DNA from: Benincasa hispida
Taxonomy: Eukaryota > Streptophyta > Magnoliopsida > Cucurbitales > Cucurbitaceae
Assembly: GCF_009727055.1 (NCBI RefSeq)
Contig: NW_024064356.1
Span: forward strand, 471,924-535,923
Length of the DNA: 64,000 nt
Direction: 5' to 3'
The notes beneath the pieces are model-generated. The model ran no database searches, was not told the origin of the DNA, and saw only the letters and a list, made by a program, of their open reading frames with translations. Numbering within the stretch: position 1 is the first letter of the stretch; each line of letters begins with the position of its first letter. Of the stretch, positions 37,233 to 49,401 are shown piece by piece. Both the position numbers and the translations under genes were made by a program.

Positions 37233-37810
37233 AAGGCAAAATTTGAGAACTAAAAACATTAGCTTTCAAAAAATGGTTTTTATTTTTGGAATTTGACTAA
37301 GAATTCAACCATTTTACTAAAGTTTGAAATTTTGGATTAACTAAAATAGTCGTATCTAACAAAATAGTTGATTGAAATCCTAGAATTGTAGATTTTTATA
37401 TACACATTTTTTATATTATCTTTTTTATTCGGTAATGAGTAGCGTGTTTCAAAAGAATTTTGTTTTTTGTAATCAATTAATCGGTTTTTTCATATGAATA
37501 ACATTAGTTAAAATCTTTATTATTACATCTTGCTCGACTCTATTTCGCCATTTTTGAGGAGTAATTTTGCCCATCTTGATTAAAATAAGTTTCAAATTCA
37601 AATCAAAACCACCCAAATTTATAAATCAATGGATAATTGGACAACAAGAAGTCAGAACTTCCGTATAATTTAAAATCTACAAGAATTCAAAAAACTAAGG
37701 CAAAATTTGAGAATTAAGGAGCTTTCAAAAAATGGTTTTATTTTTGAAATTTGACTAAGAATTCAACCATTGTACTAAAGTTGTTTGAAAATTTGGATTA
37801 ATTAAAATAG
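37233..37810. repeat. diverged direct repeat, about 115 bp, two copies
   Basis: Copies at about 37233-37350 and 37697-37810 share AAGGCAAAATTTGAGAA, CTTTCAAAAAATGG and TTTGACTAAGAATTCAACC in the same order. They are AT-rich and non-coding. Confidence 0.7.
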
Positions 37811-38143
37811 TTTGTACATAACAAAGGACCTAACAGATTAAAATACCTGTACCTAAAATAGTTGTAGAATAAGATGAAAGAAAGAAGATAAAAAAAAATA
37901 GTTTTTTAAGAAAAGAATCCTAATTAACAGTGGATCAAAAAAAGAAAAAAATAAATAAATAATTCGCTTCTAGAATAACATGAAAAAAGTCAATTTTCTG
38001 GATTTGTTTTAAAAAAAGTATAGTATCAATCGATAGTATTTTTTTTAAATAACGTAAAAAAATAACATAAAAAATCGATATTGTAATTATTTTATGATCT
38101 AACATTTTTCTTTCAAGGCCAGTTCCAATTTTTTTAGTACATA

Positions 38144-39211
38144 ATGGACCCAATAGAACTAGTTATGATAGTAAAAGAGTTCACAACTTCACAATGTCAG
38201 TTACTTTTAACACTAGAGTTATTACTGAATGACCATAGGAGAATAGAAAACACATCACACGACAGTAGACATCGTATTAGACAATTAATATGCTTTCAAC
38301 TCATTCATGAGTCCGACTTATGTTGTCGTCAAAGTACAAGAATGAATAGTAGATGTTTTGCTATATTGTGTCATTTACTTAAGACAACTGACGGATTAGT
38401 CGGAACTGAAGTTATAGATGTAGAGGAGATGGTTTCCATGTTCTTACAGATTTTAGCCCACGATATTAAGAATCGAATAGTTCAAAAAGAATTTGTACGA
38501 TCTGGTGAGACTGTTTCTAGACATTTCAACGCTATTTTATTAGCGGTATTATGATTACACGACGTGTTGTTAAAAAAACCTTTGTCGGTCACAAACTCGT
38601 GTACAGATCAGCGATGAAACTGGTTTGAGGTATAGTTCAACTACACTAACATTAGTTCAACGTGGTTTATTTGTTAGGTGAACATATGCACATGAATATT
38701 TCTTATTTTGTTCCAACGTAGAATTGTCTGACTGCGTTAGATGGCACGTACATTAAGGTAGATGTCAGTGCAACTGATGGCCCAAGGTATAGAACGAGGA
38801 ATGGTGAAATTGCAACAAATGTACTCATTGTAGCGATACAAATGGCAACTTTGTATTCATCTTATCAGGGTGGGAAGGATCCGTAACTGATTCTTGAGTT
38901 TTCAAAGATGCAATATCACGACCTAATGGATTGAAGGTTCCGAAGGGTAACTAGCTACACATACTATCTCTCCCTACTCATTATATTTCTAATATAAGAT
39001 TTGAAACAATTGGACGTTCAACATTGTATTATTATCTATGTGATGCTGGGTACCTAAATGCAGAGGGTTTTTTTGCTCCGTATAAAGGCGAAAGATATCA
39101 TCTTTCAGAGTGGTGTGGAGGAGGTAATGCATTAACAACTCTACGAGAATTCCTTAACATGAAGCATTCTTTTGCATGGAATGTTATCGAGAGAAATTTT
39201 GGGTTGTTGGG
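38144..39211 (+). pseudogene. PIF/Harbinger DDE transposase (HARBI1-like), N-terminal and central part
   Basis: The first exon-like segment (38144-38553) has the helical N-terminal domain of plant Harbinger transposases, with VEEMVSMFLQILAHDIKNR and FVRSGETVSRHFNAIL. The DDE region follows from about 38710: LDGTYIKVDVSATD holds the first catalytic Asp, and NVIERNFG (39180-39205) the catalytic Glu. Probable introns with GT/AG borders lie near 38640-38714 and 38948-39025. Stops (for example in SVTDS followed by a stop near 38897) break the frame. At 39212 the reading runs into a Copia LTR. It is transposon-encoded, not the host HARBI1 gene, because a Myb ORF of the same element type follows. 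Confidence 0.85.
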
Positions 39212-40075
39212 TGTCGAGGTTGATGCCATAAATCTCGTAGGGTTCTATAGTTTGTAATTGTAATGTACAAACATCTTATTTATTTAATAAAATATATAAT
39301 GTTTATTTCAATTTCAGTTGCATTAACCACAAACCAATAAACTAAGATCCAAGGTTATCTTATAGCTTAAACATGTACATAGAGACATATGAGTGGATCA
39401 TGTTTAAGTGATAACCTAAATGGTTTGCGCCTAAGGTATAGGACGAGGAAGGGTGAAATTGCAACAAATGTACTTAGCGTGTGTGATACAAATGGCGACT
39501 TTTTATTCATTTTATCAGGGAGGGAAGGATCTGTAGCTGATTCTCGAGTTCTCAAAGATGCAATAACACGACCTAATGGACTAAAGGTTCCGAAGGGTAA
39601 CTAGCTACACATACTATCTCTCCCTACTCATTGTATTTCTAATATAAGGTTTGAAACGATTGGATATTTAACAGGGTATTATTATTGATGTGATGCCGGT
39701 ATCCAAATGCAGAGGGTTTTTTGGCTCCATATAAAGGCGAAAGATATCATCTTTCAGAGTGGAGTGGAGGATGTAATGCATTAACAACTCCACGAGAATT
39801 CTTTAACATGAAATATTCTTCTGCACGGAATATTATCGAGAGAAAATTCAGGTTGTTGGTGTTGGGGTTGATGCCATAAATCTTGTAGGGTCCTACAGTT
39901 TGTAATTGTAATGTAAAAACATCTTATTTATTTAATAAAATATACGATGTTTTATTTCAATTTCAGTTGCATTAACCAAAAATCAATAAATTAAGATACA
40001 AGGTTATCTTATAGCTTAAACATGTACGTAGAGACATACGGGTGGATCATGTTTAAGTGATAACCTAAATGGTTT
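38779..40075 (+). repeat. 648-bp tandem duplication spanning the Harbinger/LTR junction
   Basis: Unit 1 (about 38779-39427) contains the Harbinger DDE region plus the first 216 bases of a TGTTGGGG-type LTR. Unit 2 (39428 to about 40075) repeats both at an offset of 648-649. The breakpoint is inside the LTR, just after AACCTAAATGGTTTG (39427). Unit 2 restores the second catalytic Asp motif as GREGSVADSRVL (about 39515). The copies differ visibly at roughly one base in ten in the Harbinger part, so the duplication is not recent. In unit 2 the LTR runs on to full length as the 5' LTR of element A. Confidence 0.85.
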
Positions 40076-41776
40076 GTAGTAGATGGATAAGGCTGGATAC
40101 CTTATCCTGGTGGCACTACGAGTATGGCTCGCTTTGTAGATGTTACAATCGTTATAAAGTACTACAAATGATCAGATCCTAATCATTCATGTGGAGAGAT
40201 ATATGCGAGGATATTCTATATAAAGGAGTTTGTATAAAACCGAACCACGAAATATTTTGTCTCATTATATAACGCCATTCATAATAGAGACTTACATTTC
40301 ACCAAGATGACCATTGGTAACATGATCTAAATCCTGAGTGAGTTGTGAACTTTTGCATATGAAGGCGGTCCTCTGATTTGTATGGCTGAGAGTGGCCAGA
40401 TCGACGACTCAATAAGCCTACCATTTTGGGAATTCGTCTGATTGGGAAGCTGGGAACATAGCTACACAATAAAGAATTCACTCGTACCCCAACGTTGAGT
40501 AAGTATATAAATTGTTTCCTTAAGGGCTGATTCCATGGTTTGAACAATATGATGCCACACCCTCTCCTGGCTCGAGAGAGATTTGGTCATAGTTGGACTA
40601 TGATTTATTGTTCATTAGAAGAATTAGTGATACTTAAGGAGTTAGATATAACTATAGGGGTAAAACGGTAATTTTGACCCAACTGTACTTACGAGCATTT
40701 TGTGAAGGGTCATCTTACTATTGACTGGTTATATCTAATGGATATAGAAATATATTTGTAGTGCGAAGAGTGCAACTCTCGGTCTTTAGTGGAGTGTTCG
40801 ACAGTTAACGGATGATGAGTAATTAATTAAAGGAGTTTAATTAATTGTTCACATATCGTTGGAGCTTCAAGCTATAGGTCCATGGGGTCCCCTCGGTAGC
40901 TCAACGGGAATTAATGAGAATCTGGATTAATTTAAATTGTTCAAATTAATCGAGAGAATTAATTATATATGGTATAATTAATTTAATTTTAATTATATAT
41001 GATATAATTATTATAATGTATTTGATACATTATAATATAAAGTTTACTCGAGAGGAAATGAATATTTGAATATGATTCAAATATTAATTATGTGAATTTG
41101 ATTCATATAATTTAATAAATTTATATTAAATGCATTGATGAGAGAATTGTTCAAATTAATTGAGGGAATTAATTATATATGATATAATTATTATAATGTA
41201 TTTGATACATTATAATATAAAGTTTACTCGAGAGGAAATGAATATTTGAATATGATTCGAATATTAATTATGTGAATTTGATTCATATAATTTAATAAAT
41301 TTATATTAAATGCATTGATGAGAGAATTAAAACTATAAGTGATATTGTATATAATGCAATATAAACTGTAGGTTGTATGTTATATATGATATAACATATG
41401 GTTACACACACACACAAATTGATGGGAAGGAAATAACTTCCCTCCCCTATTCTCTCACAATTATTACGTGTTAGTGGAGAGTTTTTTTTTTGAGGGTTTC
41501 TTCTCCCTTTAGTAAAAAACATAGAGACAGAGAAAAGATCTGAATCTTCCTCCTCCTCTCTTGCTTCTAAAATTCCATCTCTTCCAAAATAGACAGAGCA
41601 AACATTCCTCTTGGATTCTCACTCAAAGAATACTGAGGTTTCCATCGTGGTGGTATCATCGATTTGAGGGATTCCATTGAAGAACGATGTATGATTGCTG
41701 TAAAATTATGATTCTGTAAGTTTTGGGTTTGGGTCCGATCCTGTATTCCGCTCAAGGACCTTCAATAGTTCCTTCA
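39860..41776 (+). repeat. 5' LTR of Copia A
   Basis: It starts TGTTGGGGTTGATGCC and ends GTTCCTTCA. The LTR contains AAGCTATAGGTCCATGGGG and AATTATATATGATATAATT blocks shared with all LTRs of this family in the window. It has a 180-bp internal tandem duplication (40991-41170 and 41171 to about 41330) that the 3' LTR lacks. Confidence 0.85.
40991..41330 (+). repeat. 180-bp tandem duplication within the A 5' LTR
   Basis: AATTATATATGATATAATTA starts at 40991 and again at 41171. The following blocks (TTTACTCGAGAGG, AATATTTGAATATGATTC, TTAAATGCATTGATGAG) also repeat. The 3' LTR has a single copy at about 50525, so the duplication arose after insertion. Confidence 0.9.
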
Positions 41777-41792
41777 ATTAGTATCAGAGAAG
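41777..41792 (+). promoter_or_regulatory. decayed primer-binding site of Copia A
   Basis: TTAGTATCAGAGA follows the LTR end and resembles TTGGTATCAGAGC, the initiator-tRNA primer site of Copia elements, with a changed G. Confidence 0.65.
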
Positions 41793-43269
41793 GTTTTTTG
41801 GCCTAAGATTTTTTTTTTCCAAAATTTCAAAATGATTTTATAGCTTAATAGTGGGATGGAACGTATTATATATTTCATGTGATGGTTGTCTGTGAATGCT
41901 GTTTGCAATAATGGATGTTTCAGGATTGGGCATTTAGATTTAATTGCTTTTCTTTTACAAAATTGTTTTGTAAGGGCCCTGTTTCGGGGCATTAAATCGT
42001 TATCGAGTCTATATTTTTATGTTGTGGAGTCGTTCATGTTGTTCCCGATCAATTTATGGAGAAATTGAGGCAAATTTCGATGGTGTTTTGAAGGAGTTGA
42101 AGCAGTACAGTGGGTGACTGTACTGTAGTGTCAATGCTGCGGATGATGATCTTCTCTGTAGCATTGCGGCACTAGGGCACGATGTTGTGACGTTCTGAGA
42201 TGGAGAAGATGTGCAGTCCAGTTCCGGTTCGCATGCGGTTCGAGGTTTGCTGGTTTGATTCAGTTTTTGGGTTCTCCAGTTCGATTTATTTAAGTTCCTC
42301 TAGACCGGTTTGTGGTCTAGTTCGAGCGGTTCAAGACCCGGTTCACTTGTTTCGAACCGGATGGCTATTATGTTGTAATAGTTAGTTTTATTTCTTTTAG
42401 GTGTCCAATCTCGGTCCATTAATTGCTTTTAAATTATGCATATGATGTATGATTTATAGTTTTTGATTATATGCCATAATGTATGTCATATCGTATTAAA
42501 TCCACTATAGGTTATGCATTTGATTTTATACATCATTTATATTATAAGTGTTATGTTATATATATTTGCATGATTTAGTTTTATAGCATGCTCATGTATC
42601 ATATAGTATAAGAGTTATAATATATAGTATTATAAGAGTTATAATGTATAGTATGAATGTATGTTTGAAGTATGTTATCTATAATTTCATTACTTTAGTA
42701 TATAATTGTTATGTATGTTAGTAATGAGATGAAATTGCATCATGTTACCACTTTAGGATAATTTATAATTGTTATAAATTTACCTAAGTATGCTTTACCT
42801 GCAATGTATGATTTTAATTTATTTCTTTTGCTTGTAATAGTTATATAAAAAAAAAATAGAAATTAAAATCAATAAATCGAAATTGCATGCAAACCTTAGG
42901 TCAAAATTCATTTTTTAAAATAGTTTTAAAATATGAATCATATAGGCCTAAGATCACTTTCTAATGAGATTAGAAATTTAGTTTAATCTTTTAATCGATT
43001 TAATAGGATTAAATTGGTTATAATTAAAAGATTAACATTGTAAGGCTTGTTCTGTCTATGCTGGGTATTTAAGTTGACAGAAACGTAACACCTCTACTTG
43101 GGAACTTACCTAGAAAGGTGAATTAGATAGATTTATTACAAGCATGCAATTATTGGGTAACGTTTATTAAAGTGTTTAATAAACCTTAATATAAGATTCT
43201 TTAACTATCCAAAGCAAATGTTGTTTTTGGGTAAATTAAAAACTCACGAATCAGTAGCCGAGTTTTTTC

Positions 43270-44965
43270 TAATTAATTCATTCTTCCACAACCCACATAA
43301 TTGACTGAGATGGGGGAGGGAGTAACTCCCTCCCTTTTATTAATTTAAATTAAATTAATAATTAAAAAAATACATATAATAACTATTTTATTATATATAT
43401 ATATATATTATATGTTATATCAATAAAAAAAATAAAAAAAATACTAATAATATTATTATATATATATATATATATATATAAACATATATATAGTCTATTA
43501 GTTTTATATTGCAACGAATACAACATAATCTATAGATTTTATTTTCTCTCAATAATACATGATATTTAATATAAATCACATTTATATTAAATTCACTTAT
43601 ATGAATCTCATTCATATAAAATATTTGAATCATATTCAAATATTTAATTCCTCTCAACTTATTTATGGGGTTTAATATTAATCATATTTATATTAAATTT
43701 AATTATATGAATCTCACTCATATAATTAGTATTTGAATCATATTCAAATTTCTCATATTACCTTATATTATAATGTATCAAATAAATTATATTAATTATA
43801 TCACATATATAATTAATTTAATTAATTATATCATATATAATTAATTTAATTAATTATATCATATATAATTAATTCCATCATTTAATTTAAACACTTCAAA
43901 TTAATCCAAAAATAATTCTCAATTAAATTCCTGTTGAGCTACAGAGAGAACCTTATGGACCTGTAGATTGAAGCTCCAACGATACTTGGATAATTAATTA
44001 AACTTTTTAATTAAATTACCCAACATTCGTTAACTACCAGTCATTCCACTAAAGACCAACAACTGCACTCTTCGCACTATAGATAAATTTCTGTGTCCAT
44101 TGGATACAACCAATCAACAGTGCGATGACCCTTCACAAATTGCTCGTAAGTACAGTTGAGCCAAGATTACCGTTTTGCCCATGTAGTTATATCTAACTCT
44201 TTAAGTACCACTGATCCCTCTAATGAACAATAATTCATAGTTCAACTATGATCAAGTCCCTCTCGGGCCAGGAGAGGGTGTGGTCATTATGTTCAAGCCC
44301 CAGAATCAGCCCTTAAGGGAGCAATTTATCTACTTGCCCCTGCATCAAGGATGGAATGAATTTCGTCTCATATAGCTGTGTTCCCAACTCCCCAGTCAGA
44401 CGAATCCTCAAAATGATAGGCTTATTAAGTTAGTAATCTGGCCACTCTCACCCATACAAATCAAAGGACCGCCTTCATGAGCAGGAGTTCACAACTCACT
44501 CAGGATTCAGGTCATCCTAGTGAAATGTAAGTCTCTATTATGAACGACGTTATATAAAGAGACTAATCATTTCATGGTCCAGTCTTATACAAACTCTTTG
44601 TATAGGATACCTCCGCTCACATATCTCTACATGAATGATCAAGATTAGATCATTTGTAGCACTTTACAACACTTGTAATACTTATAAAGCAAGCCATATC
44701 TATAATGTCACAAGGATAAGGTACCCACCCTCATCCATCTACTACAGACCGTTTAGGTTATTATTTAAACAAAATCCACTTGTATGTCTCTACATACTTG
44801 TTTAAATTACATAAAATAACCTAGGATCTTAGTTCATTGGATTGAATATATGCTTATAAAATAACACTTATTTTATTAACAACAATATGTTTATACAAAA
44901 TTTACAAACTACGAGATTACAAAGAGATTTAGGACACCAATCATAATAATATCCCACTTGTCCTA
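43270..44965 (-). mobile_element. reverse LTR D with a stub of internal sequence
   Basis: On the - strand the LTR starts near 44948 (TATTATGATTGGTGTCC, a decayed TGTTGGGGTTGATGCC). It runs to about 43270 through the same blocks as the other family LTRs. To its right AGGACAAGTGGGAT is the element's polypurine tract, so a few bases of the 3' interior survive before the leader of A resumes. The other LTR and rest of the interior are gone, along with about 0.5 kb of leader. Borders are approximate. Confidence 0.7.
43791..43876. repeat. AT palindrome repeated three times in LTR D
   Basis: ATTAATTATATCATATATAA plus TTAATTTA, itself nearly palindromic, occurs at 43791, 43821 and 43849 (spacings 30 and 28). 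Other LTRs of the family have one or two such units. Confidence 0.85.
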
Positions 44966-45153
44966 AAACTTATGGAGCCTGATTGTCTCATTCTAATGAA
45001 AGGGCACCTGATCGCCCTACGGTGGCTTTTGTCTTACGTCACTGAAACATCATTGCAAAATAGATGTCACTTAGGGTACATTAGATTAATTTGCTAAAAT
45101 GATTGGTTCTTTCTAAGTAATTTAATGCAAATAGACTAATATAAATAATTTGT

Positions 45154-46140
45154 ATGGTTTCAACAAACTTATTCATAATGACTTTCGCAACTCTTAATTT
45201 ACTCACCACTAATAAATTAATGGGCGAAAATTACATGTCTTCGAAAAATACTATCAACATAATCCTAATCATCGATGACCTCCATTTTGTCTTAATGGAG
45301 GACTGTCCTCCCATTCCAACTCCAAATGCTACTTAATGTTTGAGAAACATATGAGCAATGGATACGAGAAATGAAAAAGCCCGATTGTATATCCTAGCAA
45401 GTTTTTCCAAAATCTTGGCCAAGAAGCATGAGCCCATACTCACGACCCATGAGATCATGGAGTATCTGAGGGGAATGTTCTGAAAACTATCCGTACAGCT
45501 TAGGCATGACGCTCTCAAACACATCTTCAATGCCCATATGCAAGAAGGGCATCTGTTCGAGATCATGTTCAACATGATGGTCTTCTTCAACGTGGCGGAG
45601 ATGAATTGTTCATCATAGATAAAGCCAGCTAGGTTAGCTTCATTCTGGAATCTTACCGAAAAGTTTCTATAGTTATGTAGCAATGCTGTTATGAATAGGA
45701 TTGATTACAACTTGACCACCTTGCTCAATGAGCTACAGACTTTTCAGTCCTTGATGAAAACCAAGGAATAGAAAGGTGAAGCAAATGTTGCTTCATGCTC
45801 TAAGAAGTTTCATAGAGGTTTGACCTCTGGGACAAAGTTTGTGTCTTTTTCTTCTAGCACCAAAAAGTGGAAGAAGAAGAAAGGTGGAAAGGGGAAAGCT
45901 AACCCACCAGCTGCTGCCCAAAAGAGCAAGAAAGCCAACGTTGCAAAGTGATTTCCATTGCAACCGGAAGGGACATTGGAAGAGGAACTGTTCCAAATAC
46001 TTGATGGAAAAGAAGAAGGTCAAACAAGGTAAATGTGATTTGCTTGTTTTAGAAAACTGTTTACTGGAGAATGCTGATTCGACCTGGATAATTGATTTGG
46101 ACGCCACCAAGCACATTTGTTCTTCATTTCAGGGAATTAG
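45154..46140 (+). pseudogene. gag of Copia A, broken
   Basis: After a start region with LTTNKLMGENYMSSKNTIN, the usual gag blocks are visible in several frames. They include EKARLYILASFSKILAKKHEP, the RHDALKHIFNA block and TLLNELQTF. A basic KKWKKKKGGKGKAN segment follows, then a zinc knuckle HCNRKGHWKRNC (about 45955) whose first Cys is lost. At least six stops or shifts occur between them. Confidence 0.75.
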
Positions 46141-46826
46141 TTCCTTGTGGTAACTTGTAGCTGGAGAGATGACAATATGGGTTGGAAATGGACACGTCGT
46201 CTCAACTGTGGCAGTGGGAGGACTCCAACTGACTTTATAGAATAAATATATTTTACTTGAAAATGTATTTGTTGTTCTTGGTTTAAAGATGAACTTAATT
46301 TCTGTAAAGTGTTTATTAGAACATTCTTATTATGTTAGCTTCTATGTAAATAAAGTATTTATTTCAAAGAATGGTGTGGGTATATGTTCTGCTAAGTTGG
46401 AGAACAATCTTTATGTGCTAAGACCATTAGTAACTGAAGCCCTTTATAACACTGAAATGTTTAAAACTACGGTAACCAAAATAAAAGACTTAGAATTTCT
46501 CCTAAAGAAAATACCCAACTTTGACACTTGAGATTAGGACACATCAATCTCAATAGGATTGAGAGGTTGGTGAAGAATGGACTTCTAAGCGAGTTAGAAG
46601 AAAATTCTTTACTGGTGTGTGAGTCATGCCTTGAAGACAAAATGACTAAAAGATCTTTTACTGGAAAAGGTCACACGACAAAAGAACCCTTAGAGCTTGT
46701 ACATTCAAACCTCTGTGATTCGGTGAATGTAAAAGCAAGATGAGAGTTTGAATATTTCACCATCTTTACTGATGATTATTCAAGTTATGAGTATGTTTAT
46801 TTGATACAACATAAATCCGAATACTT

Positions 46827-46960
46827 TGAAAAGTTCAAAGAATTGAAGGCCGAAATTGAAATGAATTAAATAGATAATTAAGACATTTCGATCTGAAAAG
46901 TTCAAAGAATTGAAGGCCGAAATTGAAATGAATTAAATAGATAATTAAGACATTTCGATC
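46827..46960 (+). repeat. exact 67-bp tandem duplication in the integrase region of A
   Basis: The 67 bases at 46827-46893 (starting TGAAAAGTTCAAAG, ending CATTTCGATC) are repeated without change at 46894-46960. An identical copy inside an otherwise decayed element is either a recent event or an assembly error. Confidence 0.95.
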
Positions 46961-48874
46961 TGATCGAGGTGGAGAGTTTTTGGATCTTACATTCCAGAAC
47001 TATTTGATAGAGCATGGAATTGTATTCCAACTCTTAGCACCTAGTACACCTTAGCAAAATGGTGTATCAGAAAGGAGAAATCAAACCCTATTGGATGTGG
47101 TTCGGTATATGATGAGTTACGATTCCTTACCTGATTCGTTGTGAGATTTTGTAGTACAGACTGCAGTATATATTTTGAACTGTGTTCCATCCAAGAATGT
47201 TACAAAAAAACCTTTGAAGTTATGGAATAGTCGTAAAGCTAATTTACATCATTTCAGAATCTGGGGTTTCCCAGCACATGTAATTGAGGTATATCCCAAT
47301 AAACTAGAACCTCATTCAAAACTTTGCCTATTTGTAGACTACAACAAAGGAACAAGAGGTGGTTACTTCTTCAATCCTAAGAAAAATAAAGTGTTTATGT
47401 GGACAAGTCTACATAAGGGAAAATACATAAAGGAGCACAAGTTCCGTAGTAAGATTGTGTTGAATGAACTTCGCAAGGAATCTACTGAACCTTCAGCAAG
47501 AGTTGTTGAAGAACTTGATACCTCAACAAGAGTTGTTGAAGTTGGATCATCTAGTTGGTAAATTCACCTCAAGGGTTAAAGGAGCGTCGATGCAATGGGA
47601 GGGTTCGCAAACTCGTCTGTTCGTTATATTAGTGTAGTGGAAATCTTAGCTATGGTAGCTAATGAAGATGTTGAGGATCCATTGTCTTACAAGAAGGCAA
47701 TGAAGGATGTTGACAAACATGAGTGGATCAAAGTTATGGATCTCGAAATGGAGTCGATGTACTTTAATTCGGTTTGGGATCTTATAGATCAACCTGATGG
47801 GGTTAAACCTATAGGTTGCAAATGGATCTACAAGAGAAAATTAGGTGCTGATGGAAAGGTGCAAACTTTCAAGGCTAGAGTAGTGCAAAGGGTTATACCC
47901 AAGTTAAGGGAGTCGACTATGAGGAGACTTTCTCACCTGTTGATATGCTAAAGTCTATCCAGATCCTCTTGTCCATTTCCTTATATGATGACTATAAGAT
48001 TTGGAAAATGGACGTTAAGACTGCCTTTTTGAATGAAAATCTTGAGAAGACTATTTATACGGAGCAGCCCAATGGATTCATAATCCTAGGTCAAGAGCAA
48101 AAACTTTGCAGGCTTAATCGGTCCATTTATGGACTAAAACATGCTTCTCGATCTTGGAACATAAGGTTTGACATTGCGATCAAATCTTATGGCTTTGATC
48201 AGAATGGCCTTCCGTATACAAGAAAATCATCCATAGTTCATTAGCTTTCCTAGTGTTGTATGTAGACGATATCCTACTCATTGGGAATGATGTAGGTCTA
48301 TTGACTGAAGTTAAGAACTAGCTAGTGACCCAATTCCAAATGAAAGATTTGGGAGAGACTCAGTTTTTTCTAAGAATTCAAATCTTTAGAGATCGAAAGA
48401 ACAAAACGCTAGCTCCATCACAAACATCGTACATTGACAAAATGCTTGTCAAGTATTCGATGCAGAATTCCAAGAGAGGCTTACTACCTTTCAGGCATGG
48501 AGTTATATTGTCTAAGGAACAGTGTCCCATGACACCTCGAGAGGTTGAAGAAATGAGACAAATCTCCTATGCATCGACTGTTGGCAGCCTAATGTATACG
48601 ATGTTTATTACTAGACTTGACATCTGCTATATGGTGGGGATAGTCAGTAGATATCAGTCTAATCCTGAATTTGATCACTAAACCACCATTAAGAATATCC
48701 TCAAGTATCTATGGAGAATGAAGGACTACTTGTTCGTGTATTGTTCTAAGGATCTGATCCTTATAGGATACACGGACTCTGATTTCCAGACTAATAAGAA
48801 TTCTAGGAAATCCAAATCAGGATCAGTGTTCACTCTTAACGGAGGGGCAGTAGTCTGGAGGAGCACCAAGCAAA

Positions 48875-48953
48875 GGTATATTGTTGACTCCACCATGGAA
48901 GTTGAGTATGTAGNGGTATATTGTTGACTCCACCATGGAAGTTGAGTATGTAG
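48875..48953 (+). repeat. 39-bp exact duplication around a single N
   Basis: The 39 bases at 48875-48913 (starting GGTATATTGTTGACTC) recur exactly at 48915-48953, with one N at 48914 between them. Removing one copy and the N restores the RNase H reading EVEYVAACEAVKEAVW. This looks like two overlapping sequence ends joined with a placeholder base. Confidence 0.95.
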
Positions 48954-49401
48954 CGGCTTGTGAAGCTGTGAAGGAAGCTGTTTGGCTTAGGAAATTCTTG
49001 ACTGAACTGAAAATCGTTCCAGACATGTGAAAGCGCATCACACTTTATTGTGGTAATAGTAGTGCTATGGCTAATCCCGAGAGCCAATAATTCACAAGTG
49101 CGGGAAGCGCATAGAGTAAAAGTATCATTTCATATGAGAGATTATGCATTGAGGGGACGTGATCGTCACGCAGATAGCTTTAGAGCACAACATTGTTGAT
49201 CCATTTACAAAGGTCCTCACTACTAAAATATTTGAGGGTCACCTGCAGAGTATGGGTTTATGGGATAGACCACGTTTAGACTAGAGTAAGTGGGAGATCT
49301 GTACTAAGCGTATTATGTCCTAGTTTATTGTTTGTGTACTCTATATATTAGTTTTTACTTTTATATCGTACACCTCACTGACTTTAGGTTAAGTGGGAGA
49401 T

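Larger units (their letters stand above)
34716..38143. other. 5' non-coding part of Harbinger H
   Basis: 3.4 kb without a supported gene. It holds a run of AGATCTATAGATC-type repeats (about 35080-35175), CT-rich leader-like sequence, a SINE insertion (36883-36996) and a diverged direct repeat near 37233 and 37697. Some of this may be introns or promoter of the H genes; I cannot tell. Confidence 0.4.
41793..45153 (+). other. untranslated leader of Copia A, interrupted by LTR D
   Basis: The leader has no coding character. It shares landmarks with the leader of element C (53160-54836), such as TTCAAGACCCGGTTC, ACCTCTACTTGG and GAATTAGATAGATTTATTAC. The stretch matching 54117-54640 of C is absent here and is replaced by the reverse LTR D. 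Confidence 0.7.
46080..49240 (+). pseudogene. pol of Copia A, broken
   Basis: The order is protease, integrase, RT, RNase H. The protease site reads WIIDLDATKHIC (about 46085), with DLD where DSG is expected, so the catalytic motif is damaged. The integrase has RLGHINLNRI (46528) and, after a 67-bp duplication, RGGEFLDLTFQNYL (about 46960). RT has GCKWIYKRKLGADGK (about 47815), KMDVKTAFLNENLE (about 48005) and LYVDDILLIGND (about 48257). RNase H has YTDSDFQTNKNSRKSKSG (about 48770), followed by the N-containing duplication. Numerous stops break every domain. Confidence 0.8.

Noticed and set aside
38144..38553. Host HARBI1-like gene
   Set aside because: The transposon left end, Myb ORF, stops and insertion history place it in a PIF/Harbinger element.
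43415..43657. 80-codon frame rich in Ile and Tyr
   Set aside because: Product of TA dinucleotide repeats within LTR D.
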